Part shown: piece after piece, positions 26,349-34,629 of the stretch
How the letters are laid out: every line of letters begins with the position of its first letter
How positions within the stretch are numbered: position 1 is the stretch's first letter
From: an uncultured Clostridia bacterium
GTDB taxonomy: Bacteria; Bacillota; Clostridia; Christensenellales; UBA1242
Direction of reading: 5' to 3'
Assembly: GCA_944377165.1 (NCBI GenBank)
Contig: CALWEJ010000005.1
Span: 1-64,000, forward strand
DNA: 64,000 bases
The notes under the pieces: generated by a model
Seen by the model: the letters and a program-made list of their open reading frames with translations, nothing else
What the model was told of the DNA's origin: nothing
Database searches by the model: none
Program-made: the position numbers and the translations under genes

Positions 26349-29165
26349 ATGTTAGAGAATATAGTAATTAAAGGTGCAAAGGAAAACAATTTAAAAAATA
26401 TAGATTTGACTATCCCTAAAAATAAGTTAGTTGTTTTTTGCGGTGTGAGTGGTTGTGGTAAATCTACTCTCGCATTTGATACCATATTTGCGGAAGGGCA
26501 GAGAAGGTATATGGAGAGTCTATCTAGTTATGCAAGACAATTTTTAGGTCAAATGAACAAACCAGACGTGGAGAGCATAGACGGTCTTAACCCAGCAATC
26601 TCTATAGACCAAAAGAGCACTAACAATAACCCAAGGTCAACCGTTGGCACTATAACTGAGATTTATGATTATTTAAGATTATTGTACGCGCGAATAGGTA
26701 AACCATATTGTCCTAAGTGCGGTAAACCTATAACCGTTCAAACCTTAGACCAAATCGTAGATAAGATAATGACCGAAACAGAGTTGGGCGCTAAGATGTT
26801 AATTATGGCACCAATTATAAGAGCACAAAAAGGTACACACGAAAAGACACTTGAAGGGCTAAAGAAAAACGGCTATGTACGTGTTATGGTAGATGGCACG
26901 ACTTACTCGCTCGATGATTCAATAGTTTTAGACAAAAACAAACGTCACGATATTTATGTTGTCATTGACCGAATAGTTATGAAGGAAGGCATTATATCGC
27001 GTCTGACCGAATCTATCGACCAATGTTTACATCTAGCAGACGGAATTGTCATTGTTAATACGGACGGCGAAAACAAACTATATAGTGTTAAATATAGCTG
27101 TGTAGATTGCGGTGTATCAATTCCAGACATTGAACCTACATTATTTAGTTTTAATAATCACGCAGGTGCTTGCCCAAAATGTGGCGGATTAGGTTATGTA
27201 ATTAGAATAGGCGAAAATGCTATTGTTAGAAATGACCGATTATCTATTAATGAAGGCGCGCTCACTGTAATGGGCTTTAACATTGACGCGTCAGGTATTA
27301 CGAAAAAGGCATTAGGTAAATTAGCAAAAAAATATGGCTTTACTCTTGACACTCCGTATTACAAGATACCGATTGAAGCGCGAAACGCACTTATAAATGG
27401 CGAAACTGGAGAAGGAGAAGTTGCGCCTAACTTACATCAATATTTTACACAAAAAGATGCACTCTTTATGGGCTTAATTCCTGATTTATTGCGTAGATTT
27501 CAAGAAAGTCAAAGCGAATATGTCAAGGAAGAAATTTATAAATTAATGAGTGAAGACACATGTCCAGAATGTTTAGGTAAGAGATTAAATCCAAGTGCAC
27601 TATCAATAAAGATTGAAGGTAAAAATATCGCGGAATTATGCGACTTGTCTATCAGCAAATTATATGCATTTATAACAAATTTAAAACTCACCAAAACGGA
27701 AACTCTCATTGCAGAAAGTATTCTTAAAGAAATAACTTCAAGATTATCTTTCCTAATCAATGTAGGATTAACATACCTAAATTTATCTAGGCGCGCAGGG
27801 ACACTATCAGGCGGAGAGTCACAAAGAATTAGACTTGCGACGCAAATCGGTAGCGGACTAAGCGGTGTTTTATACATTCTTGACGAACCAAGTATAGGGC
27901 TACATCAACGCGATAATGATAGATTAATTGATACTTTAAAGAACTTACGTGATTTAGGTAATACATTAATCGTAGTTGAACACGACGAAGACACTATTCG
28001 TCAAGCAGATTATCTAGTTGATATTGGACCAAAAGCTGGCGTGCACGGGGGACAAATTGTGGCACAAGGTTCGGTCGCAGACTTAGAGGCGTGCAAAGAT
28101 TCGCTAACAGGTAAGTTCTTAAGCGGAGAAATGAAAATTGAAGTCCCACAAACGCGTAGAGAAATAAAAAAAGGATATATTAGATTATTAGATTGCGTTG
28201 AACATAACTTGAAGGGTATTGATGTGGCAATACCGCGCGGAGTGTTTACTTGCGTGACAGGGGTCAGCGGTAGCGGAAAATCTACATTAGTCAACGACAT
28301 ATTTTATCGCGGACTGTTCAATAAATTAAATAATAGAGATAAAGATAAAAATTTAGGTGAGATTTTAGGTATTGAAGAAGTAGATAAAGTTATTCAAATT
28401 GACCAAACTCCTATAGGCAGAACTCCACGTAGCAATCCGGCAACTTACTCAGGCGTTTTCACAAAGATACGTGAACTATTTGCGTCAACTCCAAGCGCAA
28501 AAGAAAAGGGTTTTGATGCAGGGAAATTTAGCTTTAATGTTTCAGGCGGACGATGCGAGGCGTGCGCAGGTGATGGAGTTAAGCGATTAAGAATGTACTT
28601 TATGGCGGACGTCTTTGTTCCGTGTGAAGTTTGTGGCGGTAGGAGATATTCGCGTGAAATTCTTGACGTTAAGTATAAAGGTAAATCTATCTATGACGTA
28701 TTAGAAATGACTATCGATGAAGCCTATGAATTTTTCGATGCTGTTCCTCAAATTAAACGTATATTGGCTACACTCGTCGATGTCGGCTTAGGATACGTAA
28801 AATTAGGGCAAAGCGCCACAACTCTTTCAGGCGGAGAGGCTCAAAGATTAAAATTAGCTACGGAATTAACGCGTAGAGATACAGGTAATACCGTATATAT
28901 TCTTGACGAACCAAGCACTGGTCTTCATCCGTACGATATTAAGAAATTGTTAGTTATTTTACAACGACTTGTAGGTAAAGGCAATACGGTCGTAGTAATA
29001 GAGCATAATCTTGATATTATTAAGACAGCCGATTATATTATAGATATGGGGCCAGAAGGTGGAGATGGTGGCGGAAAAGTCATCGCTGTAGGTACACCTG
29101 AAGAGATATGTAAAGTTAAGGGTAGTTATACCGGTATGTATTTAAAGAAAATGCTAAATAAGTAA
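26349..29165 (+). CDS. uvrA: Excinuclease ABC subunit A
   Basis: A 938-residue dimeric ATPase that finds bulky DNA lesions and loads UvrB. It has two ABC modules: first Walker A CGVSGCGKST near residue 35 and signature LSGGESQRIRLA near 488; second Walker A GVSGSGKSTL near 640 and LSGGEAQRLKLA near 828. Zinc-finger cysteine pairs are visible (CPKCGKP, CVDCGVSIP, CPKCGGLGY, CEACAGDG, CEVCGG). Walker B motifs read LDEPS in both halves. Length is standard. GAGG lies before the ATG. It is monocistronic, with an unusual long palindrome just downstream. Confidence 0.97.
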   Translation: MLENIVIKGAKENNLKNIDLTIPKNKLVVFCGVSGCGKSTLAFDTIFAEGQRRYMESLSSYARQFLGQMNKPDVESIDGLNPAISIDQKSTNNNPRSTVGTITEIYDYLRLLYARIGKPYCPKCGKPITVQTLDQIVDKIMTETELGAKMLIMAPIIRAQKGTHEKTLEGLKKNGYVRVMVDGTTYSLDDSIVLDKNKRHDIYVVIDRIVMKEGIISRLTESIDQCLHLADGIVIVNTDGENKLYSVKYSCVDCGVSIPDIEPTLFSFNNHAGACPKCGGLGYVIRIGENAIVRNDRLSINEGALTVMGFNIDASGITKKALGKLAKKYGFTLDTPYYKIPIEARNALINGETGEGEVAPNLHQYFTQKDALFMGLIPDLLRRFQESQSEYVKEEIYKLMSEDTCPECLGKRLNPSALSIKIEGKNIAELCDLSISKLYAFITNLKLTKTETLIAESILKEITSRLSFLINVGLTYLNLSRRAGTLSGGESQRIRLATQIGSGLSGVLYILDEPSIGLHQRDNDRLIDTLKNLRDLGNTLIVVEHDEDTIRQADYLVDIGPKAGVHGGQIVAQGSVADLEACKDSLTGKFLSGEMKIEVPQTRREIKKGYIRLLDCVEHNLKGIDVAIPRGVFTCVTGVSGSGKSTLVNDIFYRGLFNKLNNRDKDKNLGEILGIEEVDKVIQIDQTPIGRTPRSNPATYSGVFTKIRELFASTPSAKEKGFDAGKFSFNVSGGRCEACAGDGVKRLRMYFMADVFVPCEVCGGRRYSREILDVKYKGKSIYDVLEMTIDEAYEFFDAVPQIKRILATLVDVGLGYVKLGQSATTLSGGEAQRLKLATELTRRDTGNTVYILDEPSTGLHPYDIKKLLVILQRLVGKGNTVVVIEHNLDIIKTADYIIDMGPEGGDGGGKVIAVGTPEEICKVKGSYTGMYLKKMLNK

Positions 29166-29189
29166 ATAAAAATTTATTTATATAAAATG

Positions 29190-29305
29190 AAAAAATAAGG
29201 AATTGTTAAATCATTTTGAAACTGGTTAAATGAGAAATAAAAGAATCTACAACTTTTATTTTAGTTTCAAAATTAATTTGATATATTTCCTTATTTTTTA
29301 TATTT
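29190..29305 (+). terminator. Long nested palindrome after uvrA, terminator or palindromic element
   Basis: Three co-linear perfect stems nest in 110 nt: AAAAAATAAGGAA with TTCCTTATTTTTT (13 bp), TTTTGAAACT with AGTTTCAAAA (10 bp) and AAATAAAAG with CTTTTATTT (9 bp). The 3' side runs into T-rich DNA. It probably terminates uvrA but is far larger than the other terminators here, and it resembles a small inverted-repeat element. Confidence 0.6.
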
Positions 29306-29343
29306 TTTAACTAAATAATTGAAAATAATAGAATAATATCTTA

Positions 29344-29372
29344 TTGACAAATTAAAAAAATTATATTACTAT
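29344..29372 (+). promoter_or_regulatory. ABC-F leader promoter
   Basis: TTGACA (29344-29349), 17 nt, TACTAT (29367-29372). The uORF start codon begins 6 nt later. Confidence 0.7.
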
Positions 29373-29378
29373 AGCCAT

Positions 29379-29411
29379 ATGAGGTATCATACTGTCATTA
29401 TGTACTGTTAA
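29379..29411 (+). CDS. Leaderless leader peptide MRYHTVIMYC upstream of ABC-F gene
   Basis: A ten-codon ORF (TAA stop) whose ATG lies 6 nt after the -10 box, so it would be read from a leaderless mRNA. Codons 3-5 overlap the strand 29386-29393 that can form the 5' arm of a terminator, which is how ribosome-sensing attenuators are built. Confidence 0.55.
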   Translation: MRYHTVIMYC

Positions 29412-29514
29412 TTACAACTAAATGTTGCACTTTTAGATGCAACATACTTTTTGCTGTAATTAATAAAAATGAATTGAGAGTATGATTTTTTTTGTTAAAA
29501 TTTTGTCATACTCT
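29386..29514 (+). promoter_or_regulatory. Probable transcription attenuator of the ABC-F gene
   Basis: ATCATACT (29386-29393, inside the uORF) pairs with AGTATGAT (29479-29486), which runs straight into T8: a terminator. Inside it nest TTAATTACA/TGTAATTAA (29408-29416 with 29455-29463) and ATGTTGCA/TGCAACAT (29422-29429 with 29438-29445, followed by T5). Alternatively AGAGTATGA (29477-29485) pairs with TCATACTCT (29506-29514), excluding the terminator and leaving the AAGGAG site free. A stalled ribosome on the uORF would favour this. Known for several antibiotic-resistance ABC-F genes; inferred here. Confidence 0.65.
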
Positions 29515-29527
29515 AAAAGGAGACAAA

Positions 29528-31174
29528 ATGATAATATTAGAGGTTAATAAAGTAAATAAAAATTTTGGGTATGGCACTCTTTTTGAAAATTTGAGTTTTT
29601 CACTTAATGAAGGAGAGTCAATTTCGATTGTAGGTCCTAACGGTTGTGGTAAATCCACTTTGCTTAAAATGATAATAGGACTAACTAAAATAGATGGTGC
29701 TTCAATAAATATAAAAAAAGGTGCAAAAGTTGCATATCTTGACCAAACAGGTTCAAGCATAGAAGATGAAAGGTCTGTTTATGAAATATTAAAAGATGCG
29801 TTTGTCGAGTTAAATACAATCCAAAATAAAATAAATAATTTACAAGAAAAATTAAATTCGCAATTGGAAGAAAAAGAATATAATAATACATTAATAAAAT
29901 ATTGTGATTTACTAGATAAATTTTCAAACTTAGGTGGGTATGATATTTCTAAAAATATCAATACAGTTGTTGACGGATTAAACATTAACAGAAAATTACT
30001 TGAACAATGTTATAATAATTTAAGCGGAGGAGAAAAGACAATTGTCCAACTTGCAAAAGCACTATTATCTAAACCAGATTTATTTTTGTTAGATGAGCCA
30101 ACAAATCATTTAGATATTCAAAGAATAGAATGGTTAGAAGCATATATAAAATCATTTAAAGGAGCAACAGTTATTGTTTCACATGACAGATATTTTCTAG
30201 ATAAAATGTCTAATAAAATTTTAGCAATAGATAATGGAAAAGCAAAAGTTTATAATACGAATTATTCAGGGTATTTGATTGAAAGAGAAAAAGAATTTGA
30301 AAAACAATTATCAGAGTATAAAACACAACAAATAAAAATAAAAAGACTAGAAACTCAAATAAAGTATTTTGCTGAAATGGGAATTGCAAAGAATAGTTCG
30401 ACACTTTGTGATAGAGCGCGCGCACTACAATCTCAACTTGATAGATTAAAGAAAAGTGCAGTGCCTAGACCAAAGGAACAGAAAAAATTGAATATGAAAT
30501 TCGACAGTTTAAGAAAGACAAGCAAAGAAATTATTAGTTGTAAAAAACTATCAGTAATTCTTCCGAATGGTAAGGCTATTCTCAATGAAATAAACTTAAA
30601 TATATGCGCAGGTGAAAGAATTGCTTTAATAGGTGCTAATGGGAGTGGTAAATCAACATTTATAAAAACTATTATGAATAGACAAAATTTGCAAGTAATA
30701 GGAGAGATAAAGGTTGGTCCAAATGTTAAAATTGGATATATACCGCAAATAATCAACTTTTCGAATGAAAACTTATCATTGTTAGAATATTTTAAAAGTC
30801 AAATAAGTATAAACGAGCAAATTGCACGGCAAATTCTAGCAGAATTTCAATTCTATAGTGATGATGTAAATAAATCAGTAAAAAATCTTTCTGGTGGAGA
30901 AAAGATAAGGATTAAACTCGCAGAACTATTACAACGACCGATTAATACACTAATTTTTGACGAACCTACCAACCATATAGATATTAATACAAAGGAAGTT
31001 TTAGAAGAAGCATTAATTAACTTTAAAGGTACATTGATATTTGTAAGTCACGATAGATATTTTATAAATAAATTGGCAGACAAGGTTATAGAATTTAAAG
31101 ATGCTACTATTAATACTTATCTTGGCGGATACGATGATTACAAACGACAGAAAAAGAGTGAAAACATCATTTAA
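29528..31174 (+). CDS. ABC-F ribosomal protection-type ATPase
   Basis: A 548-residue soluble twin-ABC protein without membrane domains. ABC-F proteins bind the ribosomal E site and free the peptidyl-transferase centre. Module 1 has GPNGCGKST (near 35), LSGGEK and LLDEPTNHLD. Module 2 has GANGSGKST (near 370), LSGGEK and IFDEPTNHID. The linker (about 250-320) is charged and helical, as in proteins that reach toward the P-site tRNA. The start follows AAGGAG at 29528; a 12-residue upstream extension is rejected because it lies within the attenuator. The regulated leader favours an antibiotic-resistance type over housekeeping EttA. Drug specificity cannot be read from sequence. Confidence 0.85.
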   Translation: MIILEVNKVNKNFGYGTLFENLSFSLNEGESISIVGPNGCGKSTLLKMIIGLTKIDGASINIKKGAKVAYLDQTGSSIEDERSVYEILKDAFVELNTIQNKINNLQEKLNSQLEEKEYNNTLIKYCDLLDKFSNLGGYDISKNINTVVDGLNINRKLLEQCYNNLSGGEKTIVQLAKALLSKPDLFLLDEPTNHLDIQRIEWLEAYIKSFKGATVIVSHDRYFLDKMSNKILAIDNGKAKVYNTNYSGYLIEREKEFEKQLSEYKTQQIKIKRLETQIKYFAEMGIAKNSSTLCDRARALQSQLDRLKKSAVPRPKEQKKLNMKFDSLRKTSKEIISCKKLSVILPNGKAILNEINLNICAGERIALIGANGSGKSTFIKTIMNRQNLQVIGEIKVGPNVKIGYIPQIINFSNENLSLLEYFKSQISINEQIARQILAEFQFYSDDVNKSVKNLSGGEKIRIKLAELLQRPINTLIFDEPTNHIDINTKEVLEEALINFKGTLIFVSHDRYFINKLADKVIEFKDATINTYLGGYDDYKRQKKSENII

Positions 31175-31256
31175 TTGTTGTATAAATATAAATTTTAATC
31201 AATAAAAGTTTAATTCAATATCCTTTTACAATAACAAGACTATACTTAGTTAGTAA

Positions 31257-31292
31257 AAATAAGTTTGTTATGTTAGCAAACTTATTTTTATA
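31257..31292 (+). terminator. ABC-F gene terminator
   Basis: AAATAAGTTTG and CAAACTTATTT form an 11-bp stem with a T tract. The rest of the intergenic stretch to 31494 is AT-rich with no gene seen. Confidence 0.85.
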
Positions 31293-31494
31293 TTGCTATT
31301 ATAGTAAGTTTTGAATCTTCTCTAAAATGTAAATTTTTTATAATTTACAATAATATTTATTGTATAAAAATTTAATTAATTTTGTAAAATAGTTAAATTT
31401 AGTTGTTTTTTATTTAAAAATTAATGTTTTTCTAGTATTTTTTAATAAAATTTGAATTTATTAGATTAGTTTTTGAATTATCTTAAATATCTTG

Positions 31495-31881
31495 CTATAT
31501 AATATTTAAAAAGTCGGTGCCTGTAATTTGATTTAGACCTATTAGATTGTAGTTCAATAATCGAGAATAGGTTATTGCATCTTCTTGATTATTATTTATT
31601 GATGCACTATATAAATATTGTAAATAATCACTAATGGATTGTAAATCTTTTCTAGAAATTGAAATGCAGAGTACGTCCATTTCTTTAGTCCAATAATCGT
31701 TCAAATTATCAATTTTAGATTTGACGTTTTCATCTGAAATCTCTGTAGTGAGTAAGCTAGTATATATTGCTGAACTTTCATTTTCCATATAGTCGAAAAC
31801 CTTTTTTGTATGTATGCCGTCCCATATTCCTAAACTTATGACGGCGATAAATAAGATAATAATTGATATATATGTCTTCAT
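31495..31881 (-). CDS. DUF4363 family protein
   Basis: A 128-residue protein with one N-terminal membrane segment (about 4-20) and an extracytoplasmic helical domain. The layout and its 4-nt ATGA overlap with the DUF421 gene match DUF4363 proteins that accompany DUF421 in clostridia. Function is not established. It is the last gene of the DUF421 unit; no strong terminator was seen after it. Confidence 0.75.
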   Translation of the reverse strand: MKTYISIIILFIAVISLGIWDGIHTKKVFDYMENESSAIYTSLLTTEISDENVKSKIDNLNDYWTKEMDVLCISISRKDLQSISDYLQYLYSASINNNQEDAITYSRLLNYNLIGLNQITGTDFLNII

Positions 31882-32591
31882 AATTTAATTTCCTTTTTTA
31901 TATCATCAATAACTCTATAGGACGAATTTTTTTGCTGATAATAAATTTTTCCTTTTTCGTCCATAGAAAAAATTAATAGGTCTTTTACATTTGTATTTAA
32001 CTTTGATAAAATTTTTGATAGTTGTTTGTTATCTAGCTTTAATGTTTTCATTTCGTCTTTAATTAATTTCCCGTCGCTTATAATTACGTGAGGAAGTTGC
32101 GCTGGCGGATTTTCTTTTCCTAAATCTCCTGCAGTTGCTGGCGCATTTGCGCTTGTAGGGATTATACTCATTTTGCCGTTTGTTTCAATAATAGCATATA
32201 AAATTTGGTCTAAGCTGTAGAAATTGCATTGACGTATGCTCTCTAACAGGTCGTCTATGTTCATATTTAATTCTTTAAGTGCCTTATATTCAATTCCATT
32301 AGGACTAATGACTACGACTGGACGTCCACTCATAAAGCGTCTAATTTTAATATTTTTTCTTGTTAAAAGAGTAATAACATAATGTACAATAACTAAGATT
32401 GCTAGTGGTAAAATTCCGTTTAAGAGCGGAACGTTTCCGTCACTCATAGGTATTGTCGCTAAGTCGGCAATTATAAGAGTGATAACTACTTCATATGGTT
32501 GCATTTCTCCGATTTGACGTTTGCCCATTATGCGTAAAAATATTAGTACAGTGACGTATATTATAAGTACTCTTAAAAATGTAGTAAACAT
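31878..32591 (-). CDS. DUF421 (YetF-like) membrane protein
   Basis: A 237-residue protein with about three N-terminal membrane segments, the conserved block FLRIMGKRQIGEMQPYEVVITLIIADLATIPM, and a soluble C-terminal region with paired YetF-type folds (SGRPVVVISPNG, LLESIRQ). YetF/YrbG proteins are linked to sporulation or envelope functions in Bacillus, but the activity is unknown. The start at 32591 is chosen because the longer GTG-initiated frame at 32669 lies inside a terminator stem and adds residues absent from the family. CATAAT lies 6 nt before the ATG, so this mRNA may be leaderless. Confidence 0.85.
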   Translation of the reverse strand: MFTTFLRVLIIYVTVLIFLRIMGKRQIGEMQPYEVVITLIIADLATIPMSDGNVPLLNGILPLAILVIVHYVITLLTRKNIKIRRFMSGRPVVVISPNGIEYKALKELNMNIDDLLESIRQCNFYSLDQILYAIIETNGKMSIIPTSANAPATAGDLGKENPPAQLPHVIISDGKLIKDEMKTLKLDNKQLSKILSKLNTNVKDLLIFSMDEKGKIYYQQKNSSYRVIDDIKKEIKL

Positions 32592-32637
32592 AAATAAATT
32601 ATGCACAAATGTTGTATTTTTTATACAATTAGTGGAT

Positions 32638-32669
32638 AAAAAAATGTGATTAATAAAAAGCTTAATCAC
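32638..32669 (-). terminator. Terminator between spoVB-like and DUF421 genes
   Basis: On the minus strand GTGATTAA and TTAATCAC form an 8-bp stem with a T6 tract. It separates the flippase gene from DUF421. Confidence 0.8.
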
Positions 32670-32680
32670 GTCTTTAAAAG

Positions 32681-34192
32681 TTAATTTGCCTTATTCTTTT
32701 TATGCTTTATTAGTTTAAATAACGAGCGAATTTCAAATATCTTGAATGATGAACAAAGAAAAGCAAAACATAATAGACTTATCATTCCAGCGATAGCGCA
32801 AGAGAATATATTAGTGAAAACGTATTGGCAAATATTTGATACAAGCATACCTAACAAAACGGAAGGTAGTATTATAAGAAAATATTTTAATAAAAGCTTA
32901 AACAAATTTAAATTTAAGTCGGGTACAATCTTTTTTATTTTTCGCATATTTAGCATAGTTATTGTGGTCATTGATAGGAAGAAGGATACACTAACAGAAG
33001 TGATTCCTATTAGCGGTGTTAAGATTATTAAACCAGCGAATAGAACGATTGAACCTAAAAGATAATTTACAAAAGATTTTACCTCTAAATTAAATGCATT
33101 TAATATGCTTCCGCTTAAGTTGCAGAGCGTGATAGGGAGGATACATATCGCAGAAATTTGGAGTAGTAGACCGGACATAAGATTATCGTATAATACAACA
33201 CCAATAAGGTCGCCGACCGATATATATAGCGGGACGAACAATAAACTTAAGAATATCGCTACATTTAATGATTGAGAGATATTAGACTTTATTTGTTCAA
33301 ATTCATTTTTTGTCATCATTGCTGTTATAGATGGAATTAAAACCATACTTATACTGCCTATAACAGTCATTGGAACAAATAAGAGTGGGAAGGTCATACC
33401 CATTATTACTCCAAAGCTTGCTACTGCCTCGCTTGTTGAATAACCGCTAAAAATCAACATTGCAGGAATAATCATTGTCGTGAGCGGTTGTACAACTGAA
33501 TTTGCGAGCCTAACACCAGTTATTGGTAGTGCAGATTTCAATATATTTTTATATTCGCCACGTGATAAATTAAGTTTTCCGTGTCTAAAGTATATAATAA
33601 TCGTAATTAAAGCGGATAGAAGACAGGTTATATTAAACGCGATAGAGGAATAGCGCGTCGCGACAAAGAAGTCCGAAATGTTATTAAGCATAATAAAGGT
33701 TAAAGCAAACCGTATTATCTGTTCAATTAGCTCAGTAAGTCCGCAATTAAAGTAGTCATTTTGACCCCAAAGTGCTCCGTGAAATACCGCATATATTGCG
33801 CTAAATATAACGGAAGGTATTAAAATAATAAGTATTTCGACCGCGCGGTAATCAGATAAAACGATGCCCCAAACTTTCTTTAATATAAATATTAAAAAAG
33901 CGGAGATAATCGCCGTTATTAAAGCGATAATTAATGAAGCAGTCACTACTTGATTCCTTCGTTTTAGTTCAGAGTTTACTTCATATTTAGACACAAGTTT
34001 TGCGGTAGATAAAGGTATTCCGCTTGATACTAAAGTCATAAATATACCTAATACTGAAGTAGCCATTTGATATAGACCGATTCCTTCAGCTCCGAGTTTA
34101 CGCGTTAAATATATTCTAAAAAAGAAGCCCAATACACGCGTGATTATTGAGAAAATAGTAATTATAAAAACCGCTTTAAATAATTTTTTCAT
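32681..34192 (-). CDS. SpoVB/MurJ-like polysaccharide flippase
   Basis: A 503-residue integral membrane protein with about 14 helices of the MOP/MATE superfamily. The N-terminus GFFFRIYLTRKLGAEGIGLYQM and the GVRLANSVVQPLT block are typical of SpoVB-type lipid flippases, which move lipid-linked sugars such as lipid II or the spore-cortex precursor. The start at 34192 is preferred because the 24-residue extension is not family-like and overlaps the TTGACA-containing promoter region; AGGA lies 5 nt upstream. It is divergent from a LysM gene. Whether it serves sporulation or general wall synthesis is unclear. Confidence 0.85.
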   Translation of the reverse strand: MKKLFKAVFIITIFSIITRVLGFFFRIYLTRKLGAEGIGLYQMATSVLGIFMTLVSSGIPLSTAKLVSKYEVNSELKRRNQVVTASLIIALITAIISAFLIFILKKVWGIVLSDYRAVEILIILIPSVIFSAIYAVFHGALWGQNDYFNCGLTELIEQIIRFALTFIMLNNISDFFVATRYSSIAFNITCLLSALITIIIYFRHGKLNLSRGEYKNILKSALPITGVRLANSVVQPLTTMIIPAMLIFSGYSTSEAVASFGVIMGMTFPLLFVPMTVIGSISMVLIPSITAMMTKNEFEQIKSNISQSLNVAIFLSLLFVPLYISVGDLIGVVLYDNLMSGLLLQISAICILPITLCNLSGSILNAFNLEVKSFVNYLLGSIVLFAGLIILTPLIGITSVSVSFFLSMTTITMLNMRKIKKIVPDLNLNLFKLLLKYFLIILPSVLLGMLVSNICQYVFTNIFSCAIAGMISLLCFAFLCSSFKIFEIRSLFKLIKHKKNKAN

Positions 34193-34283
34193 ACTTGTCC
34201 TATCAAGATAATATATTAAAAAAACTGTCAATATATGATATTGGAACAAGTCAACTTTTTTCAAAAATTGAATATATAGATAT

Positions 34284-34595
34284 ATGAAAGTAAAATTAGC
34301 GAGTGAATTTTTCTATAGAATACAACAAAATGACGATTTTAAATCGTTATGCAAAAAGTTTAACACTATTGAAACAAACATTATTCGAAATAATTATCAA
34401 ATTCCTCTGTACTGTGGAGAGATGATAAAGATAAAGACTAATGACTATTTAACGCATTTTGTAAAACCGACTGAGACAATAGAAAGTATATCGAACAAAT
34501 ACGATTTATCTATTGAAAAACTAATACGTGACAACGGACTAAAAAACACAAAACTTTTTATCGGTCAAAGGATAAAAATTTATAAGGAAGATTAA
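34284..34595 (+). CDS. Double LysM-domain protein without signal peptide
   Basis: A 103-residue protein made almost entirely of two LysM-like repeats (about residues 8-50 and 56-100), each with the pattern YxxxxxDxxxSLxxKF...GxxIKI. LysM binds peptidoglycan or chitin-like glycans. No signal peptide or membrane segment is present, as in spore-coat LysM proteins made in the mother cell; that role is an inference. There is no Shine-Dalgarno, and an AT-rich TATATA lies 5 nt before the ATG, so the mRNA may be leaderless. It ends at a bidirectional terminator shared with the next surface protein. Confidence 0.8.
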   Translation: MKVKLASEFFYRIQQNDDFKSLCKKFNTIETNIIRNNYQIPLYCGEMIKIKTNDYLTHFVKPTETIESISNKYDLSIEKLIRDNGLKNTKLFIGQRIKIYKED

Positions 34596-34627
34596 AAAAG
34601 TATCCACAAAATTGGATACTTTTTAAA
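34593..34627. terminator. Bidirectional terminator, LysM / surface protein
   Basis: AAAAAGTATCC and GGATACTTTTT form an 11-bp stem around an 8-nt loop. Confidence 0.9.
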
Positions 34628-34629
34628 TA

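Noticed and set aside
32592-32669. GTG start of DUF421 at 32669
   Set aside because: The GTG is part of the 8-bp stem of the spoVB-like terminator, and the added residues do not fit the DUF421 family length.
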